This document shows positions 22,407 through 27,717 of a DNA stretch of 27,717 bases, piece by piece (positions within the stretch are counted from its first letter, which is position 1; every line of letters begins with the position of its first letter). Below the pieces are notes generated by a model. The model was not told the DNA's origin, ran no database searches, and saw only the letters and a program-made list of their open reading frames with translations. The translations under genes and the position numbers were made by a program. Source of the stretch: Verrucomicrobiaceae bacterium (lineage in GTDB: Bacteria > Verrucomicrobiota > Verrucomicrobiae > Verrucomicrobiales > Akkermansiaceae); the NCBI GenBank assembly GCA_003820635.1, contig RPOS01000034.1, positions 1-27,717 of the forward strand, written 5' to 3'.

Positions 22407-22622
22407 TTACGCGTCGGTCTCGGCCTTTTTCCTCGCTTCCCCATACGTGGTGTAAAATCTCGGAGAGCCACCAGTGAGCACAAAGCGCAGTTTGCCGGTG
22501 AGTGGCCCGGGATCCACCACGCGCCCGCCGATGAGGATGTTGCCGCGGTTCTGCTCCACCATGACTTCGAAGGTGGCACCGCCCTTGACCTTGGCGCGAA
22601 ACTTCACTTGCTCGAATTTCAT
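22407..22622 (-). CDS. Second segment of an interrupted secreted-protein frame
   Basis: The frame begins at an ATG at 22622 (MKFEQVKFRAKVKGG) or at a TTG at 22631, and runs to the TAA at 22409-22407. Upstream, the same frame stays open through TLETTDLPA to another TAA at 22652-22650, so the segment is linked in frame to the preceding one. The content (VMVEQNRGNILIGGRVVDPG, then LRFVLTGGSPRFYTTYGEA) is beta-rich. Third-position GC is high through the junction, as expected for coding DNA. No family is recognised. Confidence 0.6.
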   Translation of the reverse strand: MKFEQVKFRAKVKGGATFEVMVEQNRGNILIGGRVVDPGPLTGKLRFVLTGGSPRFYTTYGEARKKAETDA

Positions 22623-22649
22623 CGCCGGCAAATCAGTGGTCTCGAGCGT

Positions 22650-22946
22650 TTACGGATCCATTTCCCGGATGATGGGCTTGCCATTGGGCCGCTGCTCTTC
22701 CACCGCGGGCATCATGCGGAAGGACCGCCCTCCCCTGGCGCGGACGGCCTCATCGATCGGATTGAAAATCATCTCACCCTGGGAAGTGATGCCAAACACC
22801 CCGTTGCGGCTTTTTTTGCCGATGAACCAACCGAGCCATGCGCCCTCATCCAGTGACGTAAGTTGGGCGGAGGCCGCCTGGACCATGCACAACAGAACAA
22901 CTAGGCCGCGGAGGGTGCGGCGGAAACGGGTTTTCACAGGCCGCAA
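22650..22946 (-). CDS. First segment of an interrupted secreted-protein frame (98 aa, signal peptide)
   Basis: The N-terminus has a basic stretch and a hydrophobic core (LRGLVVLLCMVQAASAQ) with an AQA-type cleavage site after about residue 27, so the product is exported. The mature part reads LDEGAWLGWFIGKKSRNGVFGI and ends at MDP before the TAA at 22652-22650. The frame is open again directly afterwards for the second and third segments. Together they would make a single exported protein of about 291 residues. The family is unknown. Confidence 0.7.
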   Translation of the reverse strand: MRPVKTRFRRTLRGLVVLLCMVQAASAQLTSLDEGAWLGWFIGKKSRNGVFGITSQGEMIFNPIDEAVRARGGRSFRMMPAVEEQRPNGKPIIREMDP

Positions 22947-22994
22947 AAATTGCCCGACGCGGCAACCGGCGAAAGGGCAAAGACCCGCCCCGCC

Positions 22995-23726
22995 TCACCA
23001 AAAGATCAGCCGCAATCCCGCCAGCGTGGAAAACACGACGATCATCCACTCGAAGGCGGCCTGCGGCACATGCCGGATCAACCAGCGGCCGCCGAAAATT
23101 CCCAGCACCACTCCGGGCAGCAGCCGCGCGTTTTCCAACAGGCTGTCCGGAGTGATCAGGGCCAGTCGCGCGTTGAGCGGCACCTTGAGCAGGTTGACCA
23201 AGAGGAAAAACCGCGCGCCGATGCCGATGAGTTCCATCTTCGGCACCTTGCGCGCCATCAGATAAAGCTGGATCACCGGCCCGGCGGCGTTGGCCAGCAT
23301 CGTCGCGAAACCACCGAGCACGCCGGCCCCCATGCCGAACCCGTGCGTCTCCACCCAGCGGTCGAAAACCTGCGGCTTCAAGCCGCGTGACACCTGCAAG
23401 ACCACCATCAACAATACGCAACCGCCGATCACCCGCCTTGCCGCATTGTCCGGAATCCAGCCGAGCAGCCACCAGCCAATGCCCAGCCCCACCAGCGTCG
23501 GCCCCATCAATTTCCACACCGGCCGCCACGAGCCGTGCTTGAGAAAAGCCGGCCAGGCCATCAGGTCCGCAGCGATCAACAGCGGCAGCGCCAGCCCCAC
23601 CGAGGCGCGCGCGCCGTAGAGATCTGCTAACAGAAATACCGAGACCATCGAAATGCCGCTGAAGCCCGCCTTGGACAGCCCGATGCAAAAGGCGGCGAGC
23701 AGGGCCAGCAGGCAAAACGACGACAT
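22995..23726 (-). CDS. TauE/SafE family sulfite/anion exporter-like membrane protein
   Basis: This is a 243-residue integral membrane protein of the TauE/SafE family, transporters linked to sulfite, sulfoacetate or related organosulfur anions. The two inverted repeats are visible. The first starts CIGLSKAGFSGISMVSVFLLA (about residues 13-33) and the second GFGMGAGVLGGFATMLANAAGP, the usual G-x-G-GG-x-x-T-x-x-A-A-GP signature. About eight membrane segments are predicted. I chose the start at 23726 (MSSFCLLALLAAF), directly before the first helix; the open frame extends to 23873 but the extra residues are not membrane-like. The gene stands alone, so no substrate can be deduced. A TGTTAG hexamer occurs in the sense direction. 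Confidence 0.92.
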   Translation of the reverse strand: MSSFCLLALLAAFCIGLSKAGFSGISMVSVFLLADLYGARASVGLALPLLIAADLMAWPAFLKHGSWRPVWKLMGPTLVGLGIGWWLLGWIPDNAARRVIGGCVLLMVVLQVSRGLKPQVFDRWVETHGFGMGAGVLGGFATMLANAAGPVIQLYLMARKVPKMELIGIGARFFLLVNLLKVPLNARLALITPDSLLENARLLPGVVLGIFGGRWLIRHVPQAAFEWMIVVFSTLAGLRLIFW

Positions 23727-23803
23727 TACGCCGCCGACCATTCCCGCTTCCCGGCAGCCATCAAGAACAAAGCCGCAGCCCGCAAATTGACCGATTTTCC
23801 CTG

Positions 23804-23833
23804 TTGCCAAATCGCCGGATGCGGGTTTAGGTT
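23804..23833 (+). promoter_or_regulatory. Possible tRNA-Gln promoter
   Basis: TTGCCA (23804-23809) and TAGGTT (23828-23833) are separated by 18 bp and lie 32 nt before the tRNA 5' end. The -10 box has the same TAGnnT form as the gene promoters. Confidence 0.35.
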
Positions 23834-23865
23834 CCGCCCGCGGCGGGCTAAATCTCCCCTCCAAA

Positions 23866-23936
23866 AGGCTCATAGTGTAATGGTAACACCCCGGATTTTG
23901 ATTCCGTTATTCTAGGTTCGAATCCTAGTGAGCCTA
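23866..23936 (+). tRNA. tRNA-Gln (anticodon UUG), CCA not encoded
   Basis: A cloverleaf forms with acceptor stem AGGCTCA/TGAGCCT, D-stem GTGT/ACAC, an anticodon stem of four pairs plus a C-T mismatch with loop TTTTGAT (central TTG, reading CAA), and T-arm CTAGG-TTCGAAT-CCTAG. Discriminator A23936 is followed by CTT, so the CCA must be added by nucleotidyltransferase, unlike the tRNA-Pro of this window. Confidence 0.95.
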
Positions 23937-23993
23937 CTTCCCGCGCGCTTGCGGAAACTCCTCTTCCCGCCCGTTTTTCCAGCAGGCATTCTT

Positions 23994-25604
23994 TTAGCAT
24001 CCGCCCAAGTTTGACGCGGTCATTGCCAGCCCGGCTTGCAGCAATCCCGACTCGCGCCGGAGCCCGTGCCATGCATCGCGCGCCTCGTCCAGACTCACCT
24101 CCCGGAAGCGCAACCGCGTGCCCGGCCAGGCGCGCGCCAGCCGCGGCAAGTCCGCGGAAATCACATGCCCGATCTGCGGGTAGCCGCCGATCGTCTGGCG
24201 ATCGGCCAGCAGCACGAACGGCCGCCCGTCCGGCGGCACCTGCACCGAGCCGGCGACCACCGGTTGCGACACCATCTCCGCCATTTCCCCGCGCGTCAGC
24301 GGCGGACCGTCGAGCCGCGCACCCATGCGGTCGGAAACCGGGCTGATCTGATAGATTTCATTTTGGAAAGATCCCCGCGCTTCCTGCGCAAACCATACCC
24401 ATTGCATGCCTTTGAGAAACCTCAGCTCCAGCGTGCCTGCAGGGCTTTCCGCCCGTGGCCAGCCCACCCGCCACGCGCCCGTTGCAGGCCCCGCCTGCGG
24501 ACGGCCGACGGGCAGTCGGTCCCCGCAGAGCAGCGCCCGGCCCTGCCAGCCGCCGAAACCCGCGCGCAGATCCGTGGCACGGCTGCCCAAAACTTGCGGC
24601 ACGTCGATGCCGCCGGCGATGGCGAGATAACCGCGCAGCGAGGCCATGCGGCCACGCAGGTCGAGTTCCGCGCCTTTTGTGAGATCCACCGGCCTGCCGC
24701 CGCGCGCGTCCGCCCAGCCGACCCAGGCCACGCGGGCGTTTTGGTGGAAGCGCAGCAGCGGGCCGCGCATGCAGCACTCGAGCACGGCGGCACCGGCGGC
24801 ATTTCCAACCAGCAGGTTCGCCACCCGCGCGGCCACCGGATCGGCCGCGCCACCGGGCGAAACCCCGATGTCCTGATAACCCGGCCGGCCGGAATCCTGC
24901 ACGCTGGTCAAGACGCCCGGATCGATGACTTCCACCCCGCCGGCGGGCATTTCCACGGCAGGCGGCGGCTCGATTTTGTTAGAAAAAACACCGGGCACGA
25001 AACGCACCCGGTCGCCCGGCTTGAACAGGGCGGGATTCGCGCGCCCGGCATCGAACAAGACCAGCGAAGTGCGCCCGAGCACGTGCCAGCCGCCCTGCGA
25101 GTCGAATGGATAGATGCCGGCCTGGTTCCCGGCGATGGCCACCGAGCCGGCCGCCACTTTGCGCGGCGTGGCCATGCGCGGCAGATGCAGGGGGCCGGGC
25201 AAACCGCTCAGATAGGGAAAGCCCGGCGCGAAACCCAACGCCGCCACCGTGTATTCCGCCGCGCCGTGGAGGCGGATCACTTCCTCCGCCGCCAGTCCAA
25301 GCGCGGCGGCCACCTCGTCCACACTGGAGTAATCCACCGGCACCTGGATCAGACGAGCGCCGGCAGCAGCCGCGTTTCCGGCGGGCGGGGGCACGGTTTT
25401 CAGCCATTCCAAGACTCGCTCCCCGTCCGCGGGATCGAAGTGAACGGCCACGGTATCGAACGATGAAACCATGTCGCTCACCTCGGCAATCCGCCGCGCT
25501 TGCAAGCGCCCCACCAGCTCCAGCACGCGGGCGAGGCGCGTGGCGGCATCCGCCCCGCAGGCCTCGAACAGCCATGCCGAATCTCCCAGCGCGCTCCATG
25601 CCAT
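23994..25604 (-). CDS. 5-oxoprolinase subunit B/C fusion (PxpB-PxpC, KipI-KipA type)
   Basis: Residues 1 to about 220 match PxpB/KipI: SALGDSAWLFEAC at the start, then LHGAAEYTVAALGFAPGFPYLSGL, RKVAAGSVAIAGNQAGIYP and GGWHVLGRTSLVLFD. Residues from about 225 match PxpC/KipA (biotin-dependent carboxyltransferase-like fold): VIDPGVLTSVQDSGRPGYQDIGVSPGGAADPVA, LECCMRGP, and near the end SDRMGARLDG and GGYPQIGHVISADLP. With PxpA these subunits hydrolyse 5-oxoproline with ATP. The two are usually separate adjacent genes; here they are one frame of 536 residues. PxpA is not in this window. I chose the start at 25604 (MAWSALGD); the longer open frame runs through the prepilin peptidase start. The gene is divergent from that peptidase gene. 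Confidence 0.93.
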   Translation of the reverse strand: MAWSALGDSAWLFEACGADAATRLARVLELVGRLQARRIAEVSDMVSSFDTVAVHFDPADGERVLEWLKTVPPPAGNAAAAGARLIQVPVDYSSVDEVAAALGLAAEEVIRLHGAAEYTVAALGFAPGFPYLSGLPGPLHLPRMATPRKVAAGSVAIAGNQAGIYPFDSQGGWHVLGRTSLVLFDAGRANPALFKPGDRVRFVPGVFSNKIEPPPAVEMPAGGVEVIDPGVLTSVQDSGRPGYQDIGVSPGGAADPVAARVANLLVGNAAGAAVLECCMRGPLLRFHQNARVAWVGWADARGGRPVDLTKGAELDLRGRMASLRGYLAIAGGIDVPQVLGSRATDLRAGFGGWQGRALLCGDRLPVGRPQAGPATGAWRVGWPRAESPAGTLELRFLKGMQWVWFAQEARGSFQNEIYQISPVSDRMGARLDGPPLTRGEMAEMVSQPVVAGSVQVPPDGRPFVLLADRQTIGGYPQIGHVISADLPRLARAWPGTRLRFREVSLDEARDAWHGLRRESGLLQAGLAMTASNLGGC

Positions 25605-25685
25605 GCGGGAAACCTCGCACAACCGCAGGGCCTTCAGCAACTCCCCGCTTGTTTGCGCGCCATCCTTTGTTCTTGGCAGTGGCGG

Positions 25686-26831
25686 ATGGCCGGATTGAAT
25701 GGCGGAGCTTTGCTTTACCCACCCTTTGACCACTGGCTGTGGCTGATCCCGGCGTTTCTGATCGGCGCGTGCATCGGCTCGTTTCTCAACGTCGTCATCT
25801 ACCGGGTGCCGCGCGGCATGTCGGTGAACGAACCGAAGCGTTCGTTCTGCCCGCATTGCAAAAAACCGATCCCGATGTGGCTGAACTTCCCGCTGGTGAG
25901 CTGGCTGTGGCTGCGCGGGAAATGCCGCGAATGCGGCGCGCCGATCGCCTTGCGCTACTTCGGCGTGGAACTTCTAACAGCCCTGTTGTTCACCGCCATC
26001 TGGCAGCTGTTTCCGCCGCAGGTGGTCGTTTTCCTGTGGATCATGGCGGCGCTGCTGGTGGCCATCACCTTCATCGATGCCGAGCACCTGATCATCCCCA
26101 CCTCGCTCACCTGGGCCGGCTCGTTGATCGGACTGGCGGCCTGCGCGGTGTGGCCGCAGCTGCCGGTGATGGCCGGCGTGGCGGGCGGCTGGCTTTCCGG
26201 CCTCAAGCACGGAGCCATCGGCTGGGCGGCGGGCTTCGTGGGGCTGTGGCTCGTGGTGGAACTCGGGAAACTCGCCTTCGGCAAAAAGACGCTCAAATTC
26301 GACAAGCCGGTCGATTGGCAACTGCGCGAGCCCGAGGGCGATGAGGACCCGATGTGTTTCGTCATCGATGGCGAGGCGGTGCCGTGGTGGGACATGTTTT
26401 CCCGCAAGTCCGACCGCCTGCTCATCGAGTGCGGCGAGATCCGGGTGGATGGAGAGCCGGTGGGCGGCGGAAAACTGACCATCCGCGAGCTGGAGATCGA
26501 ACTGCCCGACGGCACCGTTCACAAGCTCGCCAATTTGAAATCCCTCGATGGCACGGCGACCTCGGTAGTCATCCCGCGCGAGGCGATGGGCATCGGCGAC
26601 ATTCATTTGTTAGGAATGATCGGCGCGTTTTTCGGCTGGAGCGGCGTGTTTTTCTCGCTCTTCGCGGCCTCGGTTTTCGCGATCATCGCCGCAGTGATCG
26701 GGCGCATCGGTTTCGGCAAGCAACTGCCCTTCGGCCCCTTTCTGGCGATGGGTGCGCTGAGCTGGGCTTTCGGCGGCTGGAAGCTGTGGGCCTGGTATCT
26801 GGATTTCCTCGGCCCGCTGTGGATGCCCTGA
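25686..26831 (+). CDS. Prepilin peptidase (type IV leader peptidase) with large insert
   Basis: This inner-membrane aspartyl protease cleaves type IV prepilins or type II pseudopilins and N-methylates them. The 381-residue protein has the N-terminal helix AFLIGACIGSFLNVVIYRVPRG, the zinc-type loop with CPHC (Cys55/58) and CREC (Cys80/83), the first catalytic Asp131 in FIDAEHLIIP, and the second, Asp305, in GIGDIHLLGMIGAFFGW. The two aspartates are 174 residues apart, against about 64 in PilD of gamma-proteobacteria, because a hydrophilic insert of about 100 residues (roughly 195-300, including CFVIDGEAVPWWDM) sits between membrane helices. The start at 25686 precedes the first membrane helix. 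No pilus genes are adjacent; lpxB follows 52 bp downstream. Confidence 0.93.
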   Translation: MAGLNGGALLYPPFDHWLWLIPAFLIGACIGSFLNVVIYRVPRGMSVNEPKRSFCPHCKKPIPMWLNFPLVSWLWLRGKCRECGAPIALRYFGVELLTALLFTAIWQLFPPQVVVFLWIMAALLVAITFIDAEHLIIPTSLTWAGSLIGLAACAVWPQLPVMAGVAGGWLSGLKHGAIGWAAGFVGLWLVVELGKLAFGKKTLKFDKPVDWQLREPEGDEDPMCFVIDGEAVPWWDMFSRKSDRLLIECGEIRVDGEPVGGGKLTIRELEIELPDGTVHKLANLKSLDGTATSVVIPREAMGIGDIHLLGMIGAFFGWSGVFFSLFAASVFAIIAAVIGRIGFGKQLPFGPFLAMGALSWAFGGWKLWAWYLDFLGPLWMP

Positions 26832-26846
26832 GGCGGTGGTTTTTCA

Positions 26847-26875
26847 TGGCCAGCAGAGAGCAGCGGCTTTAGTTT
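26847..26875 (+). promoter_or_regulatory. Putative lpxB promoter, nearly leaderless
   Basis: TGGCCA (26847-26852), a 17-bp spacer and TAGTTT (26870-26875), with 8 nt to the ATG at 26884. Readthrough from the upstream gene is also possible, since no terminator is visible. Confidence 0.3.
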
Positions 26876-26883
26876 TCACGCGC

Positions 26884-27717
26884 ATGGCGAAACGGCTTTA
26901 TGTGGTGGCGGGTGAGTTGAGTGGAGACGCCCACGGCGCGGGCTTGCTGCGCGCGCTCAAGACGAGGGTGCCCACACTTGAAGTCCGCGGCGTGGGCGGC
27001 CCGCAAATGGCGGCCGCCGCCGGCGCGGGCCTGCGTGACTGGGTGGAGGACGCCGCGGTGATGGGCGTGTGGGAGGTGCTCAAGCGCTACGGCTGGTTCA
27101 AGCAGCGCTTCGCGGAAATGTTAGATGAGCTCAAGGCCTTCCGGCCGGACGTGCTGGTGCTCATCGATTACCCCGGATTCAACCTGCGTTTCGCGGAGGC
27201 GGTGAAGCGCGAGTGCCCGGAAACGCGGCTGGTTTATTACATCAGCCCGCAGGTGTGGGCATGGCACAAGGGGCGCATTCCCAAGATGGCGCGCCTCTTG
27301 GATGAAATGCTCTGCCTGTTCCCCTTCGAGCAGCCGCTGTTCCAAAGCGCGGGTTTGAAAACCACCTTCGTCGGCCATCCGCTCGTCGATGAACTGGAGG
27401 AAAAACGCCTGCCCGGAGTGACGCGCGATGATCTGCTGGTGGGACTGTTCCCCGGCAGCCGTGAGCGCGAGGTGGCGCGCTTGTTTCCGCTGATGATCGA
27501 GACGGCAAAGCTGCTCCGGGCCTGGCGCGGCGATTTGAAATTCGAGGTGCCCGCCGCATCGGTGAAACTGGCGGCGCAGATCCGCAATCTGCTCGTCGAT
27601 ACCAACGCCGACGAGTGGATCACCGTCAATGCCGGCGAGAGCCACTCGCTGATGCAGCGCGCCTGTTGCGCGGTGATCGCCAGCGGCACGGCCACGCTGG
27701 AGGCCGCCTGTTACGGC
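26884..27717 (+). CDS. lpxB: Lipid-A-disaccharide synthase, 3' end cut by window
   Basis: LpxB joins UDP-2,3-diacylglucosamine and lipid X to make the lipid A disaccharide at the inner membrane. The 278 codons present start MAKRLYVVAGELSGDAHGAGLL, with the family GE.SGD motif, followed by GVGGPQM, VMGVWEVLKRY, DVLVLIDYPGFNLRFA, YYISPQVWAWHKGRI, LCLFPFEQPLF, FVGHPLVDE, LFPGSREREV and IASGTATLEAA. The reading frame is open to the last base; about 100 residues are missing. There is no Shine-Dalgarno sequence. It indicates a lipopolysaccharide-type outer membrane. A TGTTAG hexamer at 27119 supplies a TTA leucine codon. Confidence 0.97.
   Translation, partial: MAKRLYVVAGELSGDAHGAGLLRALKTRVPTLEVRGVGGPQMAAAAGAGLRDWVEDAAVMGVWEVLKRYGWFKQRFAEMLDELKAFRPDVLVLIDYPGFNLRFAEAVKRECPETRLVYYISPQVWAWHKGRIPKMARLLDEMLCLFPFEQPLFQSAGLKTTFVGHPLVDELEEKRLPGVTRDDLLVGLFPGSREREVARLFPLMIETAKLLRAWRGDLKFEVPAASVKLAAQIRNLLVDTNADEWITVNAGESHSLMQRACCAVIASGTATLEAACYG

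Noticed and set aside
23848..24072. Open frame antisense to tRNA-Gln containing SLGFEPRI and VLPLHY
   Set aside because: This is the well-known spurious protein made by translating the complement of a tRNA gene; it is not a gene.
24036..25466. 476-aa open frame on the plus strand
   Set aside because: It is antisense to the PxpB-PxpC fusion, which has clear family motifs on the other strand.
1..27717. CRISPR array, complete IS element or prophage
   Set aside because: No regularly spaced repeats, no intact transposase and no phage structural genes were seen; only remnants at about 2.5-5.3 kb.

Overview
The window looks like a chromosomal segment of a GC-rich member of the Verrucomicrobiota (Verrucomicrobiales, Luteolibacter/Haloferula-like). 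I infer this from the character of several proteins: small and large lineage-type lipoproteins, a zinc-ribbon membrane protein, a verrucomicrobial-type REP-associated transposase relic, and an AroA-Cmk fusion. I could not run a search. Most of the sequence is ordinary core genome with tight gene packing and almost no Shine-Dalgarno sequences.

Layout. (1) 1-2500: tRNA-Pro, a macrodomain-like gene on the minus strand and hisC. (2) About 2500-5930: an accessory patch holding two broken pieces of one type of transposase in opposite orientation, a two-gene membrane/ExoD unit, a YoeB-type toxin-antitoxin pair with a palindrome directly before the antitoxin start, the last part of a tyrosine recombinase and a truncated ROK kinase. 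(3) 5934-8590: a zinc-ribbon membrane protein overlapping mnmE. (4) 8599-9505: an IF-1-like gene (minus), a lipoprotein and a strong terminator. (5) 9509-12989: tyrA, a fused aroA-cmk and plsC, ending in a bidirectional terminator. (6) 13051-17703, minus strand: a large lipoprotein, trmO, then rpsM, rpsK and rpsD without rpoA. (7) 17815-19353 gpmI, converging on pyrH-frr (19360-20704, minus). (8) 20768-23726: a secreted protein, an M50 protease, one secreted-protein frame cut into three by two in-frame TAA codons, and a TauE/SafE transporter. (9) 23866-27717: tRNA-Gln, a PxpB-PxpC fusion (minus), a prepilin peptidase with a large insert, and lpxB running off the end.

How the genes work together. 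The tyrA/aroA-cmk/plsC unit joins aromatic amino acid synthesis (prephenate dehydrogenase, EPSP synthase) to CMP phosphorylation and phospholipid synthesis. The terminator in front of tyrA has alternative pairing partners arranged like a 1:2 / 2:3 / 3:4 attenuator. Tyr and Phe codons of the upstream lipoprotein gene sit just before segment 1. Translation and RNA modification genes are scattered across the window (mnmE, infA-like, rpsM/K/D, trmO, frr, two tRNAs). Cell-envelope genes (plsC, lpxB, exoD, prepilin peptidase, lipoproteins) fit a Gram-negative cell.

The most interesting structure beyond genes: (a) the possible tyrA attenuator; (b) a strong excess of the hexamer TGTTAG, mostly in the sense direction inside genes, which carries nearly all TTA leucine codons that I noticed; (c) a recurring promoter-like layout, TTGnCn (or TGGCCA) - 17 bp - TAGnnT-like box, ending only 6-9 nt before the ATG of several genes, which suggests leaderless or nearly leaderless mRNAs and fits the lack of Shine-Dalgarno sites; (d) the secreted-protein frame interrupted by two TAA codons.
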